Shown piece by piece: positions 23,001-36,240 of a stretch of DNA of 64,000 nucleotides (position 1 is its first letter; every line of letters starts with the position of its first letter). The notes under the pieces are model-generated. The model saw only the letters and a program-made list of their open reading frames with translations. It searched no databases and was not told the origin of the DNA. The stretch comes from Malurus cyaneus samueli (Eukaryota; Chordata; Aves; Passeriformes; Maluridae): assembly GCA_009741485.1 (NCBI GenBank), contig CM019216.1, forward strand, positions 21,058,465-21,122,464, in the 5' to 3' direction. The position numbers and the translations under genes were made by a program.

Positions 23001-25904
23001 TGTTTAGCTGGCACTGCCTTAAATCTCTGTATTTTCAGCCCTCCATAATATGGTAATAAAATGGCGTAAAAGATCAGAACAAGGATTTTCACTAGTACCT
23101 GTCCTAAGCATGCAATAATTTCATGTCTTTAAATATTTTTAAGGAAATAACTACTTAATTGAGCAATTTAGAATTTTGTTAATATTTGGGGTGACTACTG
23201 TCAGGAAAAATCAAGAACAGGAAATTCTGAGTGTTGTAATCTGTGGTCCATGCTTCCTCCTGGGAGTATGAGTCTTCTGAAATAGGAAGCATAAGAGCTC
23301 TTTGAAGACATTGGGAAGTAGATCAAAATTCATTTGATCCTCAAAAAAACCCCACAGATTCTCATGTCAATGTGCTAAAGTCAGTGCAAAATATATTAAT
23401 GTCTGAGAAGGAGCTACCATATCGTAGGGATCCTTAGGTCCATGAAATTGAACTGGATCACTTCATTACAGGCAGTTATTAAAAAAGTCATTGAAAAGGT
23501 AATGGAATATTGCCAATTTAGAGTTTGTTGGAACTAGGTCTGTCAGTTTGGAAAGACCTTAATGAAGTGATGTGGTGTGATGCTTTTTTCCCCACAGGAT
23601 CTTGGTGCTCAATCATTTATTATTACTTTATCTGCATTTGGAATGTTCAGAAATGGATGATAAAGGTGTTATTGTATTTGTAGTTCATAGTATGTGCAAC
23701 TTTCACACTGTTCTGGGGCCCTACACTCAGAGGTTTTGCTGCTGTGTATCAATGGAGACATGTAGAGATTAAGAGCCCTTTTGCCTAATTTTAGGCCCCT
23801 AGCTGAGAGACAGCAAGAATTGAGACAGTATGTGGTGATGAACTGTGAGTGTGTTCTGTGTTTGCTGTATGGGGAGCTGCAGCAATGATATGCTGGCATT
23901 AGGTGGATGGCCTTGGTGCTCTCGTTAAGTAGATGAGTGACTGTCCCTAGTCATCCATCCAAAGTGAGAGCAGGTACTTTGTCATCTCAGCTGGACTGCT
24001 GTGCTTTCCACAGCAGAAAAAAGACCTTGGGAGGTGGGGGGTGAAGCATGATCCCTAGCACGGGAGGAGAGCAATTCCTGGTATCTTTTTCATTTTGCAT
24101 GTTCACCAAAGAGTCTGTCATTGTCTTTTTTCCCATTGGCTTTAAAATGCAATCTATTTCAAAACAAGTAAATGTTGTGCTCCTTTGTGAAAAAGGTGAT
24201 TTGCCTAAGGTTTGCTGTGGAAACAAGAACACATAGTACAGAGTCAGCACTGAGTTGATTTGTTATACTTAAAGCTTCTGGGGCAGACTTTTAAAGGCAC
24301 AAGGGAGTTAGGAGCCAAAATCCCTTTGGTGTTCAGTGCATGTTCAGCATCCAGCTGCCTATTTCTGCTTTTGAAATCTTCTTCCATAGCAGTAAGTGGT
24401 CGAATTGTAATGGATAAACCAACAAAAAAACTACAGCAAGCTGTCTTTTTCTGACTACTGAAAAAACACTTCTTTGAAGAATAAAGTTTGTAAAACAGAA
24501 AAAGAAATATCAGTGGATCTCTCTCACTGTGAGCTCTATTCCTGCCTTAAAGCACTCACAGAGCCTGCATTAATGTTGAGAATTATTCAGACATAAAAAA
24601 GGGTATGTTGATAATATGTTATTGCAGTTGCTTGGTCTCTGTGAAAATCAGGCTGTAGGTGGGGTTTCCATATGTTACACCTTTTCAATCACATGACTCA
24701 GCTTTTTAAGCAAAATGCTGTTTATTAGGAGTGTAGTCCTTTTCTTATGGGTGTCTGTGGTAGGTTGAAGCCTCCCTGGCTCAGTGCCACAGGCCAGCCC
24801 CCTCCAGAGGCACAGCAGCGTAGGTCTGGCTGCAGCAACACACAGCTCACATGCTCTGACGATCTCTCTTATCCTCCACCAAAAAAATGCTGCAGGGCTC
24901 CTATCCCAGCCTTGAAGGGCAGCTTCCACTTCCCCTGTGCTCTTACCCAACAGTAACTTCAGCAGAATGCATTGGCACTAAAGATAAATGAAGTGAACTA
25001 TGCCATTTGGATCTCACAGCCAGACCAAAGTTCAGGGGTGCACAATCAGAACAACCACTAACTATGAAACCTGAGATCTGACTTTAGGGTACAGCTGCCT
25101 CTCTCACTGACAAGGCAGTTCTTGTGTAAATAGTTAAACAGGACAGGATACCGCAGTTCCAGTTCTGCACATCTGATCCTGAAAACAACTCTGCTCCTTG
25201 CACTGCTCACTGGGGTTTGCTTCAGCTATATATGTCCAGTTTAGAGGCAACATAACCTCTTATAATCACTTTTGATGGTTACCTGTATTTTAAAATTATG
25301 AGAATATTTTGACCCCTATTCAAAACTAATTGATCAAAGTTGATTAGTTTTCTTTGATTTTGTTAACACATAGTTCTTTAGACTACTCTTTAATGTGTGT
25401 TTTCTCACATCAATCTTGTTCACATTTTGGGCCATCCATTCTCAAACAATCTGGTCACCTTTAGAGCAGATACATTTTTATATAACCTGGTCATCTGTGG
25501 ATTGGACCCTGCTGGGCATGGTTTTTTTCAGATATGGACTAACATTCTTCTCAGGCATTGCACCTGAGTGATGGGGTTTTCCAGTCATGAATCCAGGGAG
25601 CCTTAATATGTTCATGCCAGCCTATATTCTTACTTTTAAAATTCCAAGAATTCTTAGAGTTTGTAGAAATTAAAGGTGCCTAATAATTGTGAAAAAATGT
25701 GTATATTAAGTAATTTTCTCAGTTCTTGCAATTAATATTTTAAAAATCTGCCCAAATATGGCAATGTTTACAGTAATGATCAAAAGTGCTTACTTTTGAT
25801 ATTTACATATTTGTTTGATTTTCTTCTGTCTGCAAAGAACCTCCTCTCTATAACATCTCTTCCAGATATTTCTCATCTACTTTAAAAACTGCAGTTACTC
25901 CCAC
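20076..25904. other. Intergenic sequence, no gene recognised
   Basis: AT-rich, with a G15 run (21695-21709), T/A runs and a somewhat GC-richer stretch at 24740-24940. Frames are short and match nothing known. A 9-bp inverted repeat (25322-25330 with 25343-25351) lies in AT-rich sequence. Confidence 0.55.
21695..21709 (+). repeat. Poly(G) run of 15
   Basis: Fifteen consecutive G in an otherwise AT-rich context. Long G homopolymers are rare and error-prone in sequencing, so the exact length may be unreliable. Confidence 0.8.
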
Positions 25905-26245
25905 AAAAGTGGCCAAAAGGCTGGAACATCTGCAAGAAGGCTGGAGAGGAACTTTTGACAAGAAAATGTAGAGTTAGAACAAGAGGGAAGAGCTTCAAAC
26001 TGAAGGAGGGTAAGTTTAGATTAGATAGTAGGAAGAAAATCTTTACTTTGAGGGCAGCAAGGCTCTGGAACAAGTTGCCCAGAGAATTTGTAGATGCCTC
26101 ATCCCTTGAAGTGTTCAAGGCCAGGTTAGATGAAACTCTGAGCAACCTGGTCTAGCAGAAGTCCTATGGAGGGGGGTGGGGTTTGATCTAGGTGACTTTT
26201 CAGGTCCCTTCCATCCATAGAATGGATCACTATTCTATGATCCTG
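25905..26245 (+). mobile_element. CR1 LINE 3' fragment
   Basis: The frame at 25955-26155 reads ...FKLKEGKFRLDSRKK...LRAARLWNKLPREFVDASSLEVFKARLDETLSNLV, the conserved terminal block of avian CR1. It is followed by the 3' segment (AGGTCCCTTCCATCCATAGAA, in part) and ends ATTCTATGATC. Only the last ~340 bp of the element are present. The near-open terminal frame suggests it is younger than the other fragments here. Confidence 0.92.
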
Positions 26246-26464
26246 TGCATTGCTGACTATAACATTTCCTGAACAGCAGTAGCTGTTCTGAGCAGAGGTG
26301 CAAGCCTGAGTACATTTATTTAAACCACGAGAGGAGCTAGTTCTTTGATGTTGATCAGTTCTGTAGTGGAAACTGATGTGCACTCTGATATTGCAAAGAG
26401 ATGTACAAAGGTTAAACAATGTTTTGATAGCCAAAATATTCAGGTAGAATCATCTTTCATATGT

Positions 26465-26580
26465 TTTAGAGAATCATTGAGCTTGGAAAAGATCCTACAT
26501 GGAGCCCAACTGTAAACCAAACACTGCCAAACCCATGTCTCCAATGCCATGTCTACAAATGAATTTCTGAATAGTTTAGC
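26465..26580 (-). mobile_element. CR1 LINE 3' end fragment
   Basis: The plus strand reads AGAATCATTGAGCTTGGAAA then AGATCCTACA...CCAACTGTAAACC...CACTGCCAAACCCATG, matching the reverse complement of a CR1 3' end (tail, 'ttggaaaagacc' block, 'cactgccaagccca' block). It is a separate insertion from the plus-strand CR1 ending 220 bp before it. The upper end is approximate. Confidence 0.65.
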
Positions 26581-29500
26581 TTCAAACAAACACAAAGCCC
26601 CCAAAACAAAAACAATCCACAAATAAGCACTATAATTATGTGCCAATTGAATTTGATCATTTTTTCTTAAAATGTAAGGTGTGTTTGCTTTTTCCCCACA
26701 GGATTTTCTTGAATCCTCTTATACAAAGTAAACAGTTACTGTTTCTGAGCTACAGAAATACCTTCTTCATTCTGCTGAGATTTTATTGATTATTAAATTA
26801 AGGTGATCTATATTGTTATCTGTCACAAGTGACTCACAACTCTTTACCATTATCAATTTTTCCTATCCTAAACAACATTAGCAATTAATTTTTGAATTTC
26901 TTTAATTTATTTTTTCAGGAGAATTTGACATTATTCAATGGCATTGACTCTGCAAGACAAGTCTGAGTCACGAGGAATAGGACTGAAGGATACTTGGCTG
27001 TATTCATATGGCTATTTATAGTATTTTTGTGATTTCCACAAGTTACTGTAAGGTCTAAGTTCCATTTTGATGTCTGGTTTATATGTAAAGATATGCAAAT
27101 ACTGTGTTTGCAAAGTCCACCAGCTTTCATCTGTTTACATACTGAATGCTTCATTCAGGTACATTAATCTCCCTAAAATTGCAGTTTTATCTAATGCATC
27201 ATTTTAAAATTCTTCTTTTTAGAATAGCATCCTGATTTAAAACTGTAAAATAAATTACCTTTTCTTACAATCCTTCTACTAAGAAATATGAATGTGGAGA
27301 TCTACAGTTTTCCTGGCATAGAAAAAGGCATAGATTTCATCTGAAGAACAGGAGATGAATTGTATGCTATGAAAGCACTGCTTGCTTTAAATTTCTGTGA
27401 AGTAATCTGTAGTCAAGGACAGAGTTTTACCCACTCTGAGGATCTGAGATGGTTTATTAGTTTCTACACATCTATAAACATAATTACTAAAAATTGCACT
27501 TGGGATTGGGCTTGAGCATGTTTCCCTGTCAGACATCTGTATTTGAAAATGGTATTATTGTGTGCCTAAATTATGGTTAATACCATGTTCCTAGTTTCTG
27601 TGGAATTTCTTTGCTATTCCCATGAGCTCTGTGTGCTGGTAAGAAGCAGTAAGCACTTTTGTGAAATTGTGGTATTGCCTCTTCTGGTATAAATGGAAGG
27701 CAATGCAGTTCAGATCAATGGAGTTGTGACCATTTGCTCTTAAGGGAATTTATTTCTTACCTTCTGCAATCAGACACTGCGAGTAAACACCTCAAAAATA
27801 TGTCATTTCCCTTATGCTCTAATTCTAAGAAAAAATCAGCAACCATTCTGATATATTTTTGTTTCCCAGTCTCCTTCTATGATCAATACAGTGATAAGAA
27901 TTTTAGGCGACAGAAACTGAAAAATCAAATCCATTGGCTTTTCAGGAACAATGCTAATTTATGTGACTTGCAAATTCCTGTCTCAAAACACATAGGCTGG
28001 AAAAAAATTTTCCCATCTCTTGGCAGTAGCTTTATAAATGCATGTCATACTGTACTGCTGTCATTTAATTCCTATTCAGCTAAAATTTAGCATGATACAC
28101 AACACTTATTTCTCATACTCAAAAGGAATCAGCTCCTTTATGTCTAGCTCTGACTGCTCTTGAATGAGATGCTCACCAGTTCTCCATTCTTGAAAGCACT
28201 TGAGTACTTGCTTATTTTTACTGGAGTGTCATTCATGATGTTTGAGTAATAGTACTGAAGCATTTGACAGAATGGATCTAAGAAGAATCTGCGAGACAAA
28301 GTCTAAAAGATGGAAATTGCATTGGGAGAACACAGGCAACTCAAACAGCCAGATATTCCTTAGTAATAATTTTGCTAGGTTTGCTCCAAAAGCATGAAAA
28401 TAATGAATATACCCCACTATAAATCCAGAGTCCTTCTGGAGTTGTGTCCCCTCTGAAGTAATTATTGCATACACCTGAGTTATGTTGGAATAACATTGAA
28501 AGCCAAGATCCTCTGTTAGGCTGAGACCTCAGAAAACTTCCATATGTGAGTAACATTTTATTCCACTAGTTTTAACTCCCCCCTATCACAGAGAGATCAG
28601 GGTTGAAGGTCCATTGCTCTGGGGGCACACTTTGTCAGTTCATTGATGACAAGGCCCCCAAAGCTGTTGTCAGTATTTTTTTTCCATTTAACACCTTAAC
28701 TACTGAAATGACCAAATCTCACTACCACTCTTTATTATTCTTGCTTAAATTTACTAACAAAAGACCCTGAACCAAACTTTCCAAACTGATGACATACTTG
28801 CCATTGAAATTTAATCTAAGTTGGTACTTAAATTTCTGTTAGCACAATTAACTCATGTCCCTCCTAGCGGCTGGACCTTGCAGAGAGGCTTAGCAGGATC
28901 TGTCTCCTCTGAGCACATCTCTCACCCTGGATATTGCCCCTCGGCAAGTAGGCATGTGCACAGGACTGTATGTACAGCTCAAGATGCTGAAAATTGTCAT
29001 TGGAAGGACTAGGTCACGATTTTATAATAATAGACTTTTGTCCCAGACAAAAGCTGGTTGCAATACGCTTTTAAGGCATGCATAACCCAAGCTGCTGCTT
29101 TTCTCACAGCAGGAGTTTCAGGAGTTTCACTGTAACTTGTTATCATTGACCTCTGTGGATTCATTCTGATTTACAGTGGCATAAATTAGAATTTGCTAAG
29201 AATCAGGCTCTCCAATTCATGTACTAGCTACTAACATTTTGTATTTTATCAAATTCCTTAGATCTGGAGATTTTTTTCTGACAAGTTAACATTTGGGCCT
29301 CCTCTGAGCAGTGCAAAACCTTCTATCTCTGTTGCGGATTTTTAATCCAGCCTTTCTGTTAATTGCAATATGAATCTGATCTGTCTTATTTTACCTTGTT
29401 TGATATAAAATGTGCATTGCTCTGAGTCACTCATGGCAGAATCACTAACAGAGATATAATTCTAATAATTTGTAATAAGTTACTTTTACAAATTGTGTCT

Positions 29501-32500
29501 GATTCATTACTTACAAGTGTAAAGCTCAAATAATTTGTATTGCAATTAGTTTGTTTTTCTAAATAAATTGAGGGCTTTTGCCTGATCACTTTAAAAGTCT
29601 TTTAAAATTCTTTTCCCTGTGAAATATCTGGGAGGTAATAAATACAGAACTATTACTGAGTAATGTACATATTTCTCGTTTATATTCTTGGTCAAATTGC
29701 AATTAAAGTTGCCATAGTAACCAATACCCTATACATAACACATGACAAGAACAAAACATTTAAAATAGCCTGAGCAACAGAAAACATAAAAGGAGCCATT
29801 TAGGGTGTGGTAACCTTTGTGTCACAGATATAAGAGCATTGGGAAGGTTCCTGCTGCTGGGGCTCAGAGGATGAGGGAACTGAGACTGCTGAGGAATTTG
29901 AAGCATAACTAAAGACACCTGCTCTGTCAACAGCCTCATCTCTTCCTTGCAATACCTTCTGCTTTCTTTTTTGAGACTCACACGTGATGACATTTCTGTT
30001 TGTCTGTCATTGCCTACAAATACAGTGATTTGTAGGCATCTGTAAACAGCCTCCAGCGTGACACGGCCTCCAATCGCATCTCTGCCATTATCCTAAATGA
30101 GCTTGGCACTATGGAAGATATACGCCCCAGAGAAAAATGAAATATAACAATAAGGATGAGATGGGAGGAACAGCAGAACTGGGGGAAAGATTATGAAGCT
30201 ACATAAAACCTTGGGGAAGCAGAAAATGGTAGAGCCAGGGCAGGTAGGAGTGAGAAATGGGAATAGCAAAGTAGTAAAAGACACATAACACATAAAATTA
30301 AGAAAATAGGGGGAAGGTGGAAGAAAAAAAATATACAGGATATACCACATATGAAGAAATAAGAAAACAGAAAGTCTTAGGTTTGAAAAAGACAGTGGAT
30401 GTTTCTGTTACAGGGATGATGGCTTGAAGGACACTCATATTGCCTGGTCCGAGCAGGAGTGTTCATGAGTTCCCAAAATAAAAGAAGGAAAGAATCAATC
30501 ATTTTCAAGACAGACACATTAGAAACTTGTTAGAAACTTTTAGTGTGCTTGGTCAGCAAGCATTAAAATAAGTAATTCTTCAGCCATCAGAAATAGATAT
30601 ACACACAGTCACTGTGGTTTTCTGCTACAAAAGCTCTCTTTCGATTCCGGCCTTTGGGAAAGCGTCACTTGCTCCTCTCTCGTGGTCTGTGAGAAGTTAT
30701 CCCTGGTATTTTCTCAAAGGCCAAGGATTTCAGACAGGTACATTCACAGGAATGGTTCCCACACCCAGTACTCACCAACTGCACTAGAACAGGAAAATTC
30801 CTCTTCTTGTTCCTCATTCATCTCTCCTCTGCTGGCTGTCTTTTCATTCTTCCACTTTTTTTAAAGGGATTCTTCTTTTAGCTGTGCGGGTCAGTCACGC
30901 TTCTTCTCCTCTTAGTTCCTTCTTCAGTCTGTGAAAGACAACATTCGCTTTTCTATACCATAAGGGATCCATCAGCAAGCAGTTTTAGAGCCACAGAAGG
31001 TTTGGAAGTGTGCCACTGGGGAGGAAGTCTATCCCCAGGAGCTGCTAAGAACTGTCAAAATGCCTTTCTGCAGAACCTGGAGCTGCTCAGGGTAACAACC
31101 AGCTTGAAAAGTAAAAGTCTTGCCTATTTTCTCTCTGTAAAATATCTAGCTAGCTTCTCAGGGCTTTAAATTTGGAAAAAGGAGAAATTAGAAATTTTGT
31201 TTAAAAAAAATATTTATTTTACACTTTGAGAGAAAAAATATTTAAAAAAAAAACAAAAAAAAACCTAGTATGTTCTATCTGTCAGTTTTCACATACAAAA
31301 AGACAAAACAATCAACCTGTTTGGTTGAGTTAAATTTGGTTAAGATAAATTTAGCTATATTTTAAAGGCATGAAAACATCTTGTTTGAGACTCAAAAACC
31401 TGATAAGTACTTTTGATACATTTTTGAAAGTAAGCAGTACCAGGAAACTGTCTGAAATAAATGTATAATTTGAATTATGATCATCGTTATCCTTGTCTAG
31501 TGCTCAAGATCCAAAGCTTATTCGAGTAAGTGAGAGCCCTCTATTGACCAAAAGGGGTTCCAGCCCAGGCTCTGACTGTGAACTCATGGTACATGTGCAA
31601 AAAGCATCCCATGAACATCAGCCAAACACGTGAAAAATGCTATTTGTTTTTTTATGTAATATATGAAGAATCAACTGTGAAGCAGGAAACTTGAAGAACT
31701 GGTATGTTTGTTTTGAAACTTTAAGGAAAGTGCCTTGATTTTTTAGTTCTGGTGAAGCACCACTAAACCTTTAAGCTGCTACATTTCTAGAGCTGGGTCA
31801 AATTGGCTTGTCAATATATTCTAGACATAAGATTCTTCATTATGGAATTCTCTAGGCTTTTTATTTTTTTCTTTTTCATTTATGACAGATCAATTGCCAA
31901 TTATCAGCTATCTGTTGTTTTCCTTCTTTCCTGCTCTTCCACCGCAGTTTCACCACTTATTCTATAAAGTAATTGGTGAATTGGGTGGATTCACTTTTTT
32001 TTTTCTAAAGCATCAACCAAAACCAAGAAAAGTGAAAATGTTGGACTATTTATGGTTTTAATTATGATAAACGATATATTTGGGAACTTTGTGTGTGGCT
32101 ACACTGAAATGAAAAAAAACATTTAACTACTGTAAGTTTTCTTAATGCATTTATTAAAAAGATGTTATTTTCTGACACACATATTTTATGAGTTCTGGTA
32201 AGAGGATCGTGCCAAAACCATTTATGTTCCACATTTTAGAATGAAAGGAAACATGAAGAACATTTATGTAGAACCTTTCAATGTACAGTCATGTATGTGC
32301 AGTCATACTTTGCAATAGTATCAGGATAGTAATTTAGTTTCCCTAAAAAGCAGTCCCTTGATTCCCTTGTCTATCTCTCTTGCGTTTAAGATTGCACCTG
32401 ACAGATAGAAAGCTGATACCAAATTATCATGTCTCATCTTAGTTACTTGTTCAAAATGTTTCCTTTCCAAACCTCTCCTGTTAGACTAGAAAAACACTGT

Positions 32501-33719
32501 GTGGTTGCTATAATTGGCACCCCAAAAGCATTGTAGTACAGAAAAAGTGCTGCCACAGAAAAGTGAAAAATTTCTCTGATTTCAGAAATGTATAGAGGAT
32601 TTCTTTTACTGAGAAGGAAAAAAAAAACCCGCTTCTGGGAGGTCAATATAGTATCATAGGACTTTGAAAATAAATTTTTAAATTTTGTTTAGGCCATAAG
32701 TCTCATGAGACCGTTTTTTGTCTGTTACAATCTCAGTTCTCCCAGTTAAAGTGGTGGCAGTGCCCTTTTCTTGGTGCACAGGAAAGGCGAGTTAAAGGCA
32801 GTGTCCCTGCGTACACAGACATGCACAGATGGACGCTGGCTCACCCCTGGACACTGAGCTGGCCAGACACCAAGCACAACTTCTACAGAAGCCACATAGC
32901 TCCATTAGTGCTGTCCCAGGGCTAAGAAACTCTGAGCAGACTCAAACTGCACTAGAGCACTGGAGCATGGCAGTGCTCTCACGTGACAACATAAATAAAT
33001 CATGGGCTGCACGACTGGCAGAAGTGTAAGCAGAGGAGCCCCGTTGTCCCCCTGCTCCTATCCCCACCACAGTTTGTACAGGGCAACCTGGGAAGTACTG
33101 CTGAAAGCAGTGGGAAATGTAAATATCTCCAGCCTTCCCTAAATGGGACCATGGGGCTGGTGTATCCCTCTGCACAGATCTGCTTAAGATCCTACTTCCG
33201 TGAGGCTTTGTAAGGCATCAGCATTACTGAGCTGGTCTTTTTATGCCTGGCTTGTGTCTCTGCTTTTCTCTGCAAATCTATTTCCCTTCCATCCTCAGAT
33301 GCCTGGGAAAGTTTCATGTCTTACTGGATTTCGGTTTGCACTTTTACAAGACAGTTGAAGGATGACTCTGGAAAGCAATCCTTCTCCTGTTCCTTTGGGG
33401 GGCTAAATCACAAGGATATAATTTTGGAATAGATCTTGTTTATCAGCTGATCAAGTTTCACAGCAACACTGGTTGGACTTTTTTTTGCCCCCACTAGGTT
33501 GCTTAAAATGCTACTGCAGGATTGAATCCCCTGATAGTTAGGTATTTTATTTTCCAGATAAATTGCTCCCTGATAGTTGTTTCCCACTTTCAGAACCAGC
33601 TTATGACAGATTTTGGATTACTTCAGTCCTCAAGGTCACCAACTCTTCATATATCATATTGCTGTTTCCCTTTCTGTCTCTGGTCTTTTGTGGTGTAATC
33701 TCCAGATTTCGCATTCTCC

Positions 33720-33756
<37 letters not shown>

Positions 33757-35773
33757 AAGGTCATGTGATGGTATTTAACAAAATTGTTTGCAAGGGTGAG
33801 CCCTAGGTCCCTGAGGTCTCACTCAGGAGCAGTGATGACAGCTCATATCCCAATATTGTACATGCGAAGCCACGGAGTGTCACTTTGCATTTACCTGCAT
33901 TTCAAGTCTACTTAATTTCATCTGCTTTTTTTCTTGCCAGTCACTCACTTTCCCAAGAGTCTTTGCCATTTCTTTACAGAATTTGTGCACCATCTTTAAA
34001 TTGTGAGAAACTTGGCATTATCAGCAAACTTTCTTTGCAGTTGTTCTCATCTTGGTTTTCACCCTCTTTTTCAGCTGAATAACCCAAAGATTGAAGCACA
34101 GATCTCTGCAGGTATCCAGTGGTGTCCTGCCTCCACAACAAGGACATAGTGTTCTTTGTTTCTTATCTTTTAATCAATTATTTACCTCTTTAAAGACCTA
34201 TACTTTCTTCTGGTGGTTGCTTGGCTTGTGTAAGAGCCTTTGAAACAGGCTTTTGCTATTGCATTCTTGAAATCCCAGCGTAATGTATCAACAAAATCTC
34301 CCTCATCAGCTTCACTATTAACCCCTCTTAAAAGCTTCATCTGTGAGACAAGAGCTAATACTTCCCCTTCATCCTAATACTTCTTTCATCCAAACTTCGT
34401 GTTATGTTTCCTTTACATTGTTCCTAAGAAATTTATTACAGGAATTTTTTTTAAACCCCCATTATTCATCTAAAAGTCAACCTAAATTTAAAAAAGGAAA
34501 TGTTAAATAAAAGTGTAACAAATACCAAAAGTAAAACAAGAATTTGATTTGATTTTTAATAATATTTTGGGATCTTTTAAAATAGTGCTTTTGATGAAAA
34601 AATATCAATATTGTTTCAGTTCAGAAAAAAACCTAACTCCTGTGATTTACAATGAATTCAATCTAACTTTTGTTCTATATCCAATTTTTCAACATGAAGA
34701 AATATAGAAGAAAAACAGCCATGACAGGTATTCTTGTTTTTAGCAAAAAGAGTATTTGAATGTGTATCACATTGAATGAATAAAGTAAGTTCTTTCTTCA
34801 AGTAACATTCTTTCTCTGTCTTACATATTCACTATCATTGTGCTGACAGCAGTTGTATCCTCTCCTTCTATATTTATTTTCTTGTGCCTTAGGACTTATG
34901 CACAGAGTATTACTGTCTTCACTGTGCCTAAAATTTCTTTTAATGGAGAATATTAACTCTTAAATGCACTACAACATTAGCCCCTAAGTCTGTAGTCAAA
35001 CCTGCTGCAGAGTCTCTGAGTGTTTCAGTATTCTGTTCTGTCTTATTCCCTCACTTTTCAGAGATATCCAATATGCCTTGTTCCTTCTAAGCTGCTGTGT
35101 ATTTTAGTTTGTCCAGGTTAGTTTCCAAACATCCTGAGTTAGCATATTGTCATTTATAGCTTTTATTCTTCACAATAGTATCTCCAGCAACAGTGAAAAG
35201 AACCTGGCATGATTCAAGGGATGCTTCAACAAAGGCAAGGCAGTATGCTTCACTGTATTTATTCAGTGATTTGCATGATGATGTTCACTACACATTTACA
35301 AGGCTGGAAATGAGGGGAAAGAGGCTCGGTGTAAACGTAGCTTTCAGCTGTTTCACTCTCTATTTGGCTGCAGGGCTAAATCGCATTCACATTACATGTT
35401 CCCCCTGTGCCTTAATCTAGAATCAAATTATTTTCTTGATAAGGAAAATTATTTGTGGGAGACCAAATGGTTTGCTTCAGGCTTTGAATATGAGAGGAGG
35501 AACATATATTTAGGTGGCTTGACCTGCTTGGCCAGGAGTGATCCCTTGATGAAGGAAACACATCAAGGTTTATACTACCACATCTTGGTTATACTACCAA
35601 GAAAAAGAGGAAGTAATACTTTTTATACTCGCCATATTCTGGTGCATAAAACTATTTATGGCATCAGAAAGTGGGGAATATAAAATACAACTTTTAATTA
35701 ATCTGCCCTGATTACAATCATTTGTTTCAGTGGAAGAAAAACAAATGAGATGCCAAGTTTATGTATTTTTATA
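26581..35773. other. Intergenic sequence, no gene recognised
   Basis: Nine kilobases of AT-rich sequence with short frames only. It includes A-rich stretches at about 31200-31263, a T32 tract (33722-33753) and a less AT-rich patch at 32750-33180. No exon, RNA gene or clear mobile element was recognised. Confidence 0.55.
33722..33753 (+). repeat. Poly(T) tract of 32
   Basis: Thirty-two consecutive T, the longest homopolymer in the window. The flank on the 3' side, which would be the body of a reversed retrocopy, matches no gene or SINE that I know. Confidence 0.9.
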
Positions 35774-36240
35774 GAACCATTGAATGCACCATGGATGAAT
35801 CATGAATCACACCTTCTGCTAGACCAGGTTGCTCAGGGCCCTATTCCACCTGGCCTTGAACACTTCCAGGGATGGGGCATCCACATTCCTGGGCAACCTG
35901 TTCCACTGTCTCACCAGCCAGGCAATAAAGAATTTCTTCCTGGCATGTAATCTAAATCTACCCTCTTTTTTAAAAAAAGCTGTTCCTGCCTGTCCTATCC
36001 CTATGTGCCCTTGTAAATAATCCCACTCTTGCCTTCTTCTAGCCCCCTTTAGGTACTGGAAGGTGCCTCAAGGTCTTCCTGGAGCCTTCTTCAGGATGAA
36101 CAACCCCAATCCTCTGTCTGTGAAGTGCTTCAGCCCTTGGATCTTCTTACTGACCTCCATTGGCCAATAAAATCATGGGCCTCCTCTTGTTTATTCCCCA
36201 TGCTTCTGTGCACTTGCATGCAGATATTAACATTGGATCC
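35774..36240 (-). mobile_element. CR1 LINE 3' fragment
   Basis: Plus-strand sequence gives the reverse complement of a CR1 3' end in order: degenerate tail (TAGAACCATTGAATG), CTAGACCAGGTTGCTCAGGG, the CTTGAACACTTCCAGGGATG block, GGGCAACCTGTTCCACTG, AAGAATTTCTTCCTGGCATG, then the GTACTGGAAGGTGCC... and GAACAACCCCAAT blocks. The upper boundary fades from about 36150. A short internal insertion in the tail region shows decay. Confidence 0.9.

Noticed and set aside
24740..24940. Possible ERV LTR fragment beginning GTCTGTGGTAGGTTGAAGCC
   Set aside because: The first ~20 bases recall an LTR terminus, but the rest does not follow the family order that I remember; too weak to call.
33722..33753. Poly(T)/poly(A) runs as tails of processed pseudogenes
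   Set aside because: Neither this tract nor those at 7877, 51854, 56191 and 57187 has a recognisable gene body or target-site duplication attached.
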